A DNA stretch of 43,005 bases from Bacteroidaceae bacterium (lineage in GTDB: Bacteria > Bacteroidota > Bacteroidia > Bacteroidales > Bacteroidaceae). The stretch covers positions 1-43,005 of the forward strand of contig JAFZFZ010000016.1 in NCBI GenBank assembly GCA_017557005.1. The letters run 5' to 3'. Numbering within the stretch: the stretch's first letter is position 1; each line of letters starts with the position of its first letter. The notes beneath the pieces are model-generated. The model made no database searches. It was given only the letters and a program-made list of their open reading frames with translations, and had not been told where the DNA came from. A program made the translations under genes and the position numbers. This document shows, in pieces, positions 10,901 to 19,541 of the stretch.

Positions 10901-11161
10901 GGAAGCGATCGTTTTGTTGAGGATGGCTCTTTCTGTCGTCTTAACTATTTGCAATTGTCATATAACCTCGATCCCGAGATTGCTAAGAAAATGGGTATTC
11001 GTAAGGCAACATTGTCAATGTCGGCAAACAATCTCTTTAATTGGACCCGTTACTCTGGTGTAGACCCCGAGGTTGGTTATGGTGGCATGGGATTAAGTAC
11101 TGATAACTCTCAGACTCCTCGTCCCAAATCATTTACATGTAGACTTAATGTGACATTCTAA
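7904..11161 (+). CDS. susC-like: SusC/RagA-type TonB-dependent outer-membrane transporter (first copy)
   Basis: The 1085-residue protein has a signal peptide (ending SSAFAQ), an N-terminal carboxypeptidase-regulatory-like domain (about 25-100, VIVTGTVADA...FSYIGY), a TonB-box-like EEVVIKA segment near 105, a plug domain containing the SusC signature around DVLKDAAATAIWGSQGANG (near 231), and a long beta-barrel ending in aromatic NVTF. SusC proteins import oligosaccharides across the outer membrane with TonB energy, with SusD as lid. The start overlaps the previous stop (TAATG); a second ATG two codons on is an alternative. The SusD gene follows 13 bp downstream. Confidence 0.95.
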   Translation: MAMRNRLYILVMMLCVSISSAFAQVIVTGTVADAIEPLMMVNVVEVDEAGRFVEATTTDMNGNFSMRVKNTKDKLQFSYIGYATQLLPIGDRKVFNIVMKDENLIEEVVIKATVKRSTGGLEIPEREISAAAQSLKMTEFEGLNFTSVDEALQGRIAGLDIVMNSGNLGSGTTMRLRGVSSINGNAEPLIVVDGNVFETTGNDEFDYASANEEKFAELLCVNPDDIESIDVLKDAAATAIWGSQGANGVISIKTKRGSRGPTMVDYSYGLNVTYQPDGIRMLNGDDYTMFMKEAYFNPNLNDEAANLRELNYDPSFSEYRMFNNNTDWVDAVKQVGTKHSHYISLSGGGEKANFRVSGGYDTESGSIIAQSLDRLSTRVNLDYWVSERIKIKSDFNLTYTDNKRNYSNLLGAAYLKMPNMAIYREDANDNPTGEYYLALQTMPDALKSQRELINPIAEANLAKNEYRSYNLSALFQIVYDLLSPNSDGHQLDYEGQVLMTVFNDYTDKYYPRELSTLSWNNESVNSSEQSSGKSVAFQTRHTLTFTPKFDNDDHFLTAMARMEVNNGDGSGYGTVSYGLPSGDITSSTAQGQLKNMWTNQSQWRSVYFTYQSHYSYKSKYALTLTGRVDGSTKFGPGNRWGFFPSVSGRWNISDEAFMEDIDWLSMLSIRPGVGQVGVQPGAEYLHFSKYSPTDVYGDMSATTPNNIRLSDLKWETKTTWNVGTDIGIFDDKYTMDINVYSQLTKDLLMSNVRIPSSTGYGSLSWKNVGTMRNQGWELNINGNKCVKVGDFSAGFNVTLGNNVNEIVEMDETVLASLNKDFDYANGSYLTRVQVANAFGSIYGFRYKGVYQYSEYIPGEQESAPVARDAKGNVITDEKGDPIPMMFNYGDTNYEFQGGDAIYEDVNHDGNINELDIVYLGNCNPLFTGGFGLRLFYKRWSMNMQFNYRYGSKVLNIAKMNAENMHSNNNQSYAVNWRWRTEGDVTTIPRALHNAGYNFLGSDRFVEDGSFCRLNYLQLSYNLDPEIAKKMGIRKATLSMSANNLFNWTRYSGVDPEVGYGGMGLSTDNSQTPRPKSFTCRLNVTF

Positions 11162-11174
11162 AGGTGAAAGTACA

Positions 11175-12839
11175 ATGAAAAGATTAATTAATAATATTAA
11201 ATATACAGCAGCTGCGTTTTGCGCAGTAGTCTGCATGTCATCATGTGAGGACTTTCTAAGTACTGTCCCTTTGAATGATATCGTACTTGAAAACTTCTGG
11301 GAAAATGAGGCTGAGGTAACCTCTGTAGTAACATCTTGCTATAGCGGAATGGCCGACCAAGAGTTTTTGAAGCGTGCAATGATGTGGGGTGAGTTGCGTT
11401 CGGATAATGTGACGAAAGGATTGATTAATAAAGATGTAAAATATGTTAATCATGTCCAACTCCCCGAAATGTTGGATGGTAATATTCTTCCTAACTATGA
11501 GATTGCCGATTGGTCAACTTTCTATCGAGTAATCAATCGTTGTAATACCGTGTTGCATTATGCTCCGGAGGTGTTGGAACGTGATCCGGATTTCAATGAA
11601 TCTGAATGGTTGGCAATGGAGGCCGAGATGCTTACCTTGCGTGCATTATGCTACTTTTACTTAGTGCGTTCATTCCGCGACGTACCCTTTGTGTCAGAAC
11701 CCACTATTGATGATAGCAAGCCATTCATTAAACCAGCTTCCGATCCTGATAGTGTGTTGAATGTCTTGATTGCAGATTTGAAGAAGGCTGAACTCTATGC
11801 AGTAAAGGAGTATCCAATGAATACGACCTCTTCGGAGATTTCGTATACTAAGGGCCGTATCACCCAGCAGGCAGTTTGGTCACTTATGGCCGATATCTAC
11901 CTTTGGATGGGACGCTATGATGAATGTATCACCTATTGTGAGAAGGTCATTGCTGCTAAGATTGAAGAGGCTGAAGAGGAGCGTATGTCCTATGAGGGTA
12001 AATATCCCTTGATTGCAAACATGAAGGCAAGTGCTTCAAGTAACAAGCATCAGGCATACTATGAGATCTTCGGTGTCGGAAACTCTTTTGAGAGTATCTT
12101 TGAAGTACAGATTGATTACAACTACGATTTAAAGAATCGCGGTGATCTCCTTCGTGCTTATTATGGTGCTGCTGATGTGGATATGGGTGCTTACTCTGTT
12201 GCCTCATTCATTGGCGATGGTGCTAAGGAAGGTAATGATATCTTTGCCAAGACAGATATCCGTCCCTATGAATTGTTTGATGTAGAGGATGTCAACCAAT
12301 ATTCTATCCGCAAGTATATCACCCGTTCGGTTGATGATCTTGGCAATGCTTCGAAGCGTATGTCAGAGTTTACTAACTGGATATTCTATCGTTTGACTGA
12401 CGTAATGCTGATGGAGGCAGAGGCGTTAGTAGAGCGTAATGATACATTGAAGAATGATTTGCGCTATGCTTTTGATTTGACCAACGCTGTGTATCGCCGT
12501 TCTAACTTGGCTGCCGCTGAGAAGGACTCATTGACCTTCTCTACCTATGGTTCTCAAATTAAGATGCGTGAATTTGTGCTTCTTGAGCGTCAACGCGAGT
12601 TGATGTTGGAAGGCAAGCGTTGGTTTGACCTTGTGCGCATGGCACGTCGTGATGGCACTAATGGCCCGATGCTTGATTTGGCTAAGCGTAAATATAACAA
12701 GCCTGATGCTGTTAAGAGTAAGTGGATTAAGCCCGATATGCTTTATCTGCCTATATTTGAAGACGAGCTCAAGGTAAATACGCTTTTGAGACAAAATCCC
12801 GAATATGAGACTGAAGAAACTATATCAACAGCTAAATAA
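11175..12839 (+). CDS. susD-like: SusD/RagB-type surface glycan-binding lipoprotein (first copy)
   Basis: The 554-residue lipoprotein (lipobox CMSSC, Cys24, then EDFLSTVP typical of SusD) shows the helical N-terminal core with ALCYFYLVRSFRDVPFV near 157 and the C-terminal RagB/SusD segment LLERQRELMLEGKRWFDLVRMAR near 467. SusD binds glycan on the cell surface and closes over the paired SusC barrel. It sits 13 bp after susC and 8 bp before the next FAS1 gene. An indel-free reading frame and normal family length suggest a functional protein. Confidence 0.95.
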   Translation: MKRLINNIKYTAAAFCAVVCMSSCEDFLSTVPLNDIVLENFWENEAEVTSVVTSCYSGMADQEFLKRAMMWGELRSDNVTKGLINKDVKYVNHVQLPEMLDGNILPNYEIADWSTFYRVINRCNTVLHYAPEVLERDPDFNESEWLAMEAEMLTLRALCYFYLVRSFRDVPFVSEPTIDDSKPFIKPASDPDSVLNVLIADLKKAELYAVKEYPMNTTSSEISYTKGRITQQAVWSLMADIYLWMGRYDECITYCEKVIAAKIEEAEEERMSYEGKYPLIANMKASASSNKHQAYYEIFGVGNSFESIFEVQIDYNYDLKNRGDLLRAYYGAADVDMGAYSVASFIGDGAKEGNDIFAKTDIRPYELFDVEDVNQYSIRKYITRSVDDLGNASKRMSEFTNWIFYRLTDVMLMEAEALVERNDTLKNDLRYAFDLTNAVYRRSNLAAAEKDSLTFSTYGSQIKMREFVLLERQRELMLEGKRWFDLVRMARRDGTNGPMLDLAKRKYNKPDAVKSKWIKPDMLYLPIFEDELKVNTLLRQNPEYETEETISTAK

Positions 12840-12847
12840 ATTCAGCC

Positions 12848-14734
12848 ATGAGAATAAATAAATATATTGTAACAATTAGTTCCTTGTTTACATTACTGTT
12901 TACAAGTAGTTGTGTAGAGGAACTCAAGACGGAGAATTATTACACATTCACCGGTGAGATGATTACCGATTATCTGGAGAATAGAGAGGAGCGCTTTAGT
13001 GATTTCACCTATGTTCTCGGACGTTCGGGAGTGAAGGAGTTATTGGCTGCTTATGGAAACTATACTTGTTTTGCTCCAACAAATGATGCTTTTGCAATCT
13101 ATTTGGCTGAGCGCGGAAAAACGAGTGTAGAGGAACTTACAGATGAGGAGTGCGATACCATTTCGTATGGTCATGTGATCAAATCGGAACTCGATTGTTT
13201 TATGACAACTGATATGGATAATGGTGTATTGGGTACCGCCAACATGAATGATCGCTATATTCAGATTTATATCGATTCATTGACAGGTGACTTCTTTATC
13301 AACCGTAACTCTAAGATAATCGTTAAAGATGAAGAGGTAGAGAATGGAGTGGTACACGTTGTTGACCATGTGTTGATGCACTCGATTGCTGGTCTTCCTG
13401 ATTTGATGATGGAGAATCCCGATATTAGTCTCTTCTGTGAAGCTATGCAGTTGACACATTTCCAGGATTCATTGCAATTGTACATGGATGACACCTATGT
13501 TGCCCCTGGTATTAATGGTGATCGATATAACCGTCATGGTTGGGATACTTGGTATCCTCAGAAGCGTCGTTTTGGTTATACTGGTTTCATTGAGACCAAC
13601 GATGTGTTTGAGAAGATGGGTATCACCACTGTCGAGGAATTGGCAGCTTATGCTAAGAGTGTTTATGATGTTACTTTCCCTCAAGATGCAGGTAAGTACG
13701 ATGACGATCCTACTCATCCGAAGAATCCGCTTAATCGCTTTGTGGCTTACCACTTCTTGGATCGTAAGGTATACGCAAGTGAGAACCAGATGTTTACCTA
13801 TATGCACTATCCTGAAGGATCTTATGATGCATACGATTTCTATGAGACAATGTGTAAAGGTACTATTTTGAAGGTGCAGATTGGTCGTCGTTCAGAATGG
13901 AAACTTTATCTCAATCGCCGTTGGGACGTGCAGTATCAGGTGCGTGGCTCTATTATTGACAGAACTACTTCATATGATGGTAATAACGGTGTATACTATA
14001 CGATTGACCAACCGTTGGTGTATAGTAGCGATGTAACCATGAAGGTGTTGAATGACCGTATGCGTTTTGATGCCGGTACCTTGATGCCTGAGTTGGCAAC
14101 TAACGGAATCTATCGTAACCAAGAGGATAAGTGTTATCAGATTCCCAATGGTTATGTGAAGAATTTGATAATGTACCAAGAGGCAATCGTTTGGTATTCA
14201 CATCCTGTTTGGGGATTCTGGTGCTGGTATGGTGATGAAATTATCGCTATGGGTCAGTATGATTTTGCTATCAAATTGCCCCCTGTTCCCGAAGGTACAT
14301 ATGAAATTCGTTATGGATATGTGCCTATGACACAGCGTGGTGTTTCTCAGGTATATGTGGATAACATTCCTTGTGGTATTCCTATTGATTTGAAGATGAA
14401 TGCTTCTGGTTCGCCCAATCCTAAGATTGGATGGTTCTCTGAAGATGGACTCACGAAGGATGAGATTGTGCGTAACGATAAGGCGATGCATAATCGTGGT
14501 TATATGCGTGCTCCTGACACTCAGACTATGGGTAGCAGCGAGAGTGATATGGCGCCTATTCATCAAAATATCCTTCGCCGTATTGTTGCTACAGAGTATC
14601 TCACTAATGATAAAGACCATTATATCCGTTTCCGTGCGGTAGATGAGAAGGGTGAAGAATTTATGTTGGATTATATCGAACTCTGCCCCAAGAGTGTATA
14701 CGATAATCCGACTGTACTTGAAGATCGTCACTAA
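12848..14734 (+). CDS. Fasciclin-domain lipoprotein with C-terminal beta-sandwich
   Basis: The 628-residue lipoprotein has lipobox LFTSSC (Cys22). Residues about 38-180 form a FAS1 domain (YTCFAPTNDAFAIYL; NGVVHVVDHVL). A second, divergent FAS1-like region runs to about 320 (NRFVAYHFLDRKVYA). Residues about 420-628 contain strands such as YEIRYGYVPMT and end FMLDYIELCPKSVYDNP, the DYIEL pattern of jelly-roll carbohydrate-binding-like modules; this is inference from pattern only. It lies 8 bp after susD and 12 bp before another FAS1 gene, so it probably acts as an accessory surface binding protein of the same uptake system. Confidence 0.8.
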   Translation: MRINKYIVTISSLFTLLFTSSCVEELKTENYYTFTGEMITDYLENREERFSDFTYVLGRSGVKELLAAYGNYTCFAPTNDAFAIYLAERGKTSVEELTDEECDTISYGHVIKSELDCFMTTDMDNGVLGTANMNDRYIQIYIDSLTGDFFINRNSKIIVKDEEVENGVVHVVDHVLMHSIAGLPDLMMENPDISLFCEAMQLTHFQDSLQLYMDDTYVAPGINGDRYNRHGWDTWYPQKRRFGYTGFIETNDVFEKMGITTVEELAAYAKSVYDVTFPQDAGKYDDDPTHPKNPLNRFVAYHFLDRKVYASENQMFTYMHYPEGSYDAYDFYETMCKGTILKVQIGRRSEWKLYLNRRWDVQYQVRGSIIDRTTSYDGNNGVYYTIDQPLVYSSDVTMKVLNDRMRFDAGTLMPELATNGIYRNQEDKCYQIPNGYVKNLIMYQEAIVWYSHPVWGFWCWYGDEIIAMGQYDFAIKLPPVPEGTYEIRYGYVPMTQRGVSQVYVDNIPCGIPIDLKMNASGSPNPKIGWFSEDGLTKDEIVRNDKAMHNRGYMRAPDTQTMGSSESDMAPIHQNILRRIVATEYLTNDKDHYIRFRAVDEKGEEFMLDYIELCPKSVYDNPTVLEDRH

Positions 14735-14746
14735 TCTAATAAAAAC

Positions 14747-16324
14747 ATGAATAAGACTATGAGATATATAAAGAATATACAACGTATTGGCTTATTGCTG
14801 ATGTTGCCTTTGGCGTTCGCAAGTTGTACTGATGTCTGGAATGGACATTATGATGTGGACAACCAAAAGCAAGTGGCCGATAAGTCACTTTGGGAGGAGA
14901 TTGCATCACGTCCAGAGTTGCAAGGTTTTGCAGAGTGCTTGAAGCAACATGGTTATGATGTGATGCTTGATGGTGATCAAGTATATACCGTATTTGCTCC
15001 CCAGGGTACTATGAATATTGAAGGACTTTCCGATCAGAAGGTTAAAGATGAGGTGCTTGAAAATCACATCGCTCGTTTCGCTCATTCAGCCAATAGCGCA
15101 ACCCGTGATAAGGATGTCTTGATGCTGAATGAGAAATTGGTAACCTTTACTCAGTCGGGTGAAGCCTACACATTTGGAGATGTAGCTTTGAGTGAGAGAA
15201 ATATTATTGCTAAAAATGGTGTGCTACACGTTATAAGTAGTCAAGTACCATTCTTCTATAATGTTTGGGACTATCTTACTACCTCTCCTTCTTACAGCAA
15301 GATTTGTGACTTTATGTATTCGTTTAATGAATACGAATTAAATGAAGAGGCTAGCGTGAAGGGTCCTATTGTTAATGGTTTGCAAACCTATGTCGATTCA
15401 GTTGTTGAGATAAGAAACGAACTTCATTACCTCTTGGGTATGTTGAATGACGAGGATAGTACATATACTATGGTGCTTCCAACCAATAAAGCTTGGGAGG
15501 CAGCTTATGAGCGTATATATCCTTATTATAATTTCAGTACTAAGAATGAGGAGCGTGACTCATTGCAAGATCTTTACACCAAGTTAGGTATTGTTAATGA
15601 TCTCGTGTTCAGTCATACCGTACAGGTTTCTCCCGAAGATTCACTGATTTCTACATCAGAGAATGTATTCTATAATCCTTTTGACTATATTTTGTCGGAT
15701 TTTGGTTCATTTGATGATGCGGTTGTTTGCAGTAATGGTAATGTATTTGTAGTTGATTCTCTGCGTTATTTCCCTTGGGATTCTTGGCATGAGACATTGA
15801 AGATTGAGGCCGAGTATACCAATACTCATGTAATTAAGGAGTCTACTACAAATGAGTATAATCGTACTATTCCGTTCTCTGATCCTTTGTATTCGAAGGT
15901 TTCAAAGGGCTCATACCTGGAATTGGTGCCTGCAAAATCAAGTTCAAAGACAGAGGTCGATTTCAATGTTTGGGACGTTTTGTCAGCGTCTTACGATATT
16001 AAGGTAGTATTCCTGCCTCAGCGTTTAGCTACAGACAAGAGTATAGGCATTAAACCTAACTTTATTGAGGCTTCGCTGAGTTATATTGATGCGAAGGGTA
16101 GAACTCAGTCTCAGAAGTTAGCTCAAGCTAAGGACTCTTTGTTCGTGGATCCTACTCGCATTGATACTGTGCATGTTGGAACATTCCAGTTCCCAGCAAC
16201 GACCTATGGCGAAGAAACTGCTTCAATTAAGTTGAATGTTAAATTCGCTGGAGGCTCTAAGACTACAAATATGTCGCGTACTATGTTGATTGACTGCGTG
16301 ATTTTCGAACCGACAAAAGAATGA
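14747..16324 (+). CDS. Fasciclin-domain lipoprotein, two FAS1 units
   Basis: The 525-residue lipoprotein has lipobox LAFASC (Cys27, or Cys23 if translation starts at the ATG four codons later). FAS1 unit one covers about 40-170 (YTVFAPQGTMNIEG; NGVLHVISSQV). Unit two covers about 215-345 (YTMVLPTNKAWEAAYER; NGNVFVVDSLRY). The C-terminal part (about 350-525) is rich in predicted strands and has no recognisable enzyme motif. Third FAS1 protein of the operon; susC of the second pair starts 6 bp downstream. Probable surface adhesion or glycan-binding partner of the second SusC/SusD pair; the ligand is unknown. Confidence 0.8.
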   Translation: MNKTMRYIKNIQRIGLLLMLPLAFASCTDVWNGHYDVDNQKQVADKSLWEEIASRPELQGFAECLKQHGYDVMLDGDQVYTVFAPQGTMNIEGLSDQKVKDEVLENHIARFAHSANSATRDKDVLMLNEKLVTFTQSGEAYTFGDVALSERNIIAKNGVLHVISSQVPFFYNVWDYLTTSPSYSKICDFMYSFNEYELNEEASVKGPIVNGLQTYVDSVVEIRNELHYLLGMLNDEDSTYTMVLPTNKAWEAAYERIYPYYNFSTKNEERDSLQDLYTKLGIVNDLVFSHTVQVSPEDSLISTSENVFYNPFDYILSDFGSFDDAVVCSNGNVFVVDSLRYFPWDSWHETLKIEAEYTNTHVIKESTTNEYNRTIPFSDPLYSKVSKGSYLELVPAKSSSKTEVDFNVWDVLSASYDIKVVFLPQRLATDKSIGIKPNFIEASLSYIDAKGRTQSQKLAQAKDSLFVDPTRIDTVHVGTFQFPATTYGEETASIKLNVKFAGGSKTTNMSRTMLIDCVIFEPTKE

Positions 16325-16330
16325 TAGATT

Positions 16331-19300
16331 ATGAAGAATATTAAGAATCATATACAGTTTGTGTTGTGCTGCTTAGTAGCAGGTAGTATGTCGATGGCTA
16401 CTTCCGATGTATATGCAGCAATGCCCGAAGAGGCTGTACAACAAACCGAGAAGACGCTTACTGTTAGTGGCGTAGCTTATGATGCAGCAACACGTACTCC
16501 GTTGGCTGGTGTTCGAATTGTGGCTCATGGTAATGCAAAATATTCGGTTATGACCAATGAAACTGGCGCCTATAGCCTTGAGGTCCCAGCCTATGTTACC
16601 TTGCTTGATTTCACTGCACCTGGTTACAATTTGGTTCAGATGGCAGTGAGTGAGAAGGCACAAGAGGTGTTCATGTATTCAGAACAATTCTCTAAGGATT
16701 ATAGTTCAATGGTTCAGATTACAGATATCGCTTCGGCTGAGGACTTTGCATTGAGTACAGCACTTTCTATAGATCAAGAGATTGGAACTCATCTCGGTGG
16801 CGATTTGAGATCCATCACTCGTAGTGGTACTCCTGCTATGGGATCTGCTATGTTTATTGGAGGTCTTAACTCATTAAATGCAAATGCTCAGCCCCTTATC
16901 GTTCTTGATGGTGTGTTCTTAGATCAGCAGTATGGTCGTGAAGCATTGCATGAGGGACATTATAATAACGTGTTGTCGGCTATCAATGTGAACGACATTG
17001 AGAAGGTTACCGTGCTCAAGAATGCTACCGCTTTGTACGGAACAAAGGGTTCTAATGGTGTTATTATCATTGATACCAAGCGTAGCACTAGCATGGCTAC
17101 CCGCATTGAGGCTAACGTGATGGCAGGTATTGAGTTTATGCCTGAGCGTCCTTCAATGATGAATGCAAGTCAGTATCGTATGTATGCTTCTGAATTGATT
17201 GGTAGCACAGGTACTGAGCTCACCAAGTTTAAGTTCCTGAATGAGGATCCCAATTACTATTATTATAATATGTATCACAATGAGACTAATTGGGACGATT
17301 ATGTATACCGTGAGGCTATCACCCAAAATTATAATATCAGCGTTCAAGGTGGTGATGAAGTGGCCGATTATAACCTATCGTTGGGATATACTGGTGCAGA
17401 GAGCACACTTGACTGCAATAATTTTAGCCGTATGAATCTCCGATTCAATACTGATATTAAGTTGATCGGTAACTTGAGTACTCGTTTCGATGTTGCTTAT
17501 AATTATAATACACGCAACCTGCGAGAAGATGGTATTATTGAGGACTTCAGCGCTGAAACCATATTGTCGCCTAACTTCTTGGCTTTGATTAAGGCTCCCT
17601 TCTTGAACCCTTATCGTCAGGACGTCAATGGCGATGTTACAACCTTTGTTTCTGATGCCGATGATTTTGCAGAGGGATTTGGCTTGAATACCTCTTGGGC
17701 CAATCCTGTAGCAATCAATAAGTACGGTGAAGGAAAGAATAAGAATCGTTTGGAGTATAGTATGTTTAATATCTCGGTTGCTCCTCGTTACGATTTCAAT
17801 AGTAATCTTTATGCTACCACATTATTCTACTACGCTTTGTCAAACAACAACCAACGTTCGTTTGTGCCTATGACAGGTACTCCCACCTTCTATATTGATG
17901 GTGTTGGTGCTTCGAGCAACCGTGCGGCTGCGTTCAATGCCAAGCAGGAGTCTTTGTTCAGCGATACTAAGATTGATTGGACTTATCGTCACAAGGCTCA
18001 CTATTTGAATTTGATTGGTGGATTCCGTTTCACCAATGACAATTATGTGTCAACTGCGCAGGAGGGTCATAATACAGGTAATGACAAGACACCTAACGTT
18101 TCCGGTTCGCTCAATTTTAGTGATGTAGGTGGTGTTGATGATACATGGCGTTCATTTGCTTATTATGCAAATGCTGATTACAACTATATGTACAAGTATT
18201 TCTTGCAAGGAGGTTTGTCAATGGAGACTACTTCGCGCTTTGGTAAGGATGTAGATGCTGGTCTTAAGTTGGCTGGCGTACATTGGGGACTGTTCCCTTC
18301 ATTGCAGGGTGCTTGGTTGATTTCTTCGGAGAATTTCTTTGATCGTAAGAAGTGGGGTCTTAACAACCTTAAGCTCAGCGTAGGTTATGATATGTCGGGT
18401 AATGATGATATTGCTATTAGCGCATCACGTACTAGTCTGGCCGCCAATCGCTTCTTGAATGGTTCTATTGGTCTTGTTCTTAACAATATCGGTAATACAG
18501 GTATTCAGTGGGAGACAACACACCGTTTCCGTGCAGGTCTTGATATGACTCAAACCAACGATATTTTTGGTCTTTCTCTGAATTTCTTCAAGAGCTATAC
18601 TAACAACTTGTTGACATTGAAGTCGTTGCCTGAGATCACTGGTGAAGGCTACTATTGGTCAAATGATGGCTCTTTGGAGAATATCGGTGTTGATTTGGGC
18701 CTTCGCTTCAAACTTATCAATAGTAAGGATTGGAGATGGGAAGTAGGCGCAAATGTTGCAGCATATAAGAATGAGATTACTTCTCTTCCTGATGGCGACT
18801 ACACCACAAAGATTTATGGAGCGAATGTACTTACTGCTGTAGGCAAACCTGCAGGTGTTTTCTATGGTTATAAGACAGCAGGTGTATATGCCACACAGCA
18901 GGAGGCCGATGAGGCAGGTCTTACCATTGTATCTACTACAGGCGAGAAAACTCCCTTTGGCGCTGGTGATATGAAGTTTGTAGATAATTATGTTGATGGT
19001 GTTATCAATGAGAAAGATATGGAGGTTATCGGCGATCCCAATCCTGATTTCTATGGTAACTTCTATTCAAGCCTTTCATACAAGCGTTTCACTTTGAATA
19101 TGAATTTCAACTATTCATACGGTAACGACATCTACAACTATCAGCGTTCACAATTGGAGAGTGGTTCACAGTTCTTCAATCAGACCACAGCACTCAATCG
19201 TCGTTGGATGGCTGAGGGACATCAAACTGATATTCCTAAGGCTACATTTGGTGACCCCATGGGCAATGCACGTTTCTCAGACCGTTGGATTGAGGATGGT

Positions 19301-19531
19301 TCATATCTCCGCTTGCGCAGTGTGACATTGAGCTATGAGTTGCCTGTAAGTTCTGTATGGTTGCAAGGTCTTACCGTATGGGCTACTGCTAATAACCTCT
19401 TCACACTAACCAACTACTTGGGAAGCGATCCTGAGGTATGGGCAGGTAACTCTGTATTGTATCAAGGTATCGATCGTGGTCTTACTGCACAAGGTCGTAG
19501 CGTGTTGATGGGTATTAAGATTAACCTCTAA
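16331..19531 (+). CDS. susC-like: SusC/RagA-type TonB-dependent outer-membrane transporter (second copy)
   Basis: The 1066-residue protein starts with a signal peptide (cleavage near DVYA-AMPEE). A carboxypeptidase-regulatory-like domain (about 43-120, TLTVSGVAYDAATRTPLAGV) precedes the plug domain, where NDIEKVTVLKNATALYGTKG (near 220) is the SusC signature. The barrel ends SVLMGIKINL. The segment before the plug (MVQITDIASAEDFAL) lacks an obvious EEVVV-type TonB box, unlike the first copy. It is clearly diverged from the first SusC, so the operon is not a recent tandem duplication. Transporter of the second FAS1/SusCD set; susD follows 10 bp later. Confidence 0.95.
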   Translation: MKNIKNHIQFVLCCLVAGSMSMATSDVYAAMPEEAVQQTEKTLTVSGVAYDAATRTPLAGVRIVAHGNAKYSVMTNETGAYSLEVPAYVTLLDFTAPGYNLVQMAVSEKAQEVFMYSEQFSKDYSSMVQITDIASAEDFALSTALSIDQEIGTHLGGDLRSITRSGTPAMGSAMFIGGLNSLNANAQPLIVLDGVFLDQQYGREALHEGHYNNVLSAINVNDIEKVTVLKNATALYGTKGSNGVIIIDTKRSTSMATRIEANVMAGIEFMPERPSMMNASQYRMYASELIGSTGTELTKFKFLNEDPNYYYYNMYHNETNWDDYVYREAITQNYNISVQGGDEVADYNLSLGYTGAESTLDCNNFSRMNLRFNTDIKLIGNLSTRFDVAYNYNTRNLREDGIIEDFSAETILSPNFLALIKAPFLNPYRQDVNGDVTTFVSDADDFAEGFGLNTSWANPVAINKYGEGKNKNRLEYSMFNISVAPRYDFNSNLYATTLFYYALSNNNQRSFVPMTGTPTFYIDGVGASSNRAAAFNAKQESLFSDTKIDWTYRHKAHYLNLIGGFRFTNDNYVSTAQEGHNTGNDKTPNVSGSLNFSDVGGVDDTWRSFAYYANADYNYMYKYFLQGGLSMETTSRFGKDVDAGLKLAGVHWGLFPSLQGAWLISSENFFDRKKWGLNNLKLSVGYDMSGNDDIAISASRTSLAANRFLNGSIGLVLNNIGNTGIQWETTHRFRAGLDMTQTNDIFGLSLNFFKSYTNNLLTLKSLPEITGEGYYWSNDGSLENIGVDLGLRFKLINSKDWRWEVGANVAAYKNEITSLPDGDYTTKIYGANVLTAVGKPAGVFYGYKTAGVYATQQEADEAGLTIVSTTGEKTPFGAGDMKFVDNYVDGVINEKDMEVIGDPNPDFYGNFYSSLSYKRFTLNMNFNYSYGNDIYNYQRSQLESGSQFFNQTTALNRRWMAEGHQTDIPKATFGDPMGNARFSDRWIEDGSYLRLRSVTLSYELPVSSVWLQGLTVWATANNLFTLTNYLGSDPEVWAGNSVLYQGIDRGLTAQGRSVLMGIKINL

Positions 19532-19541
19532 AAAAACTATT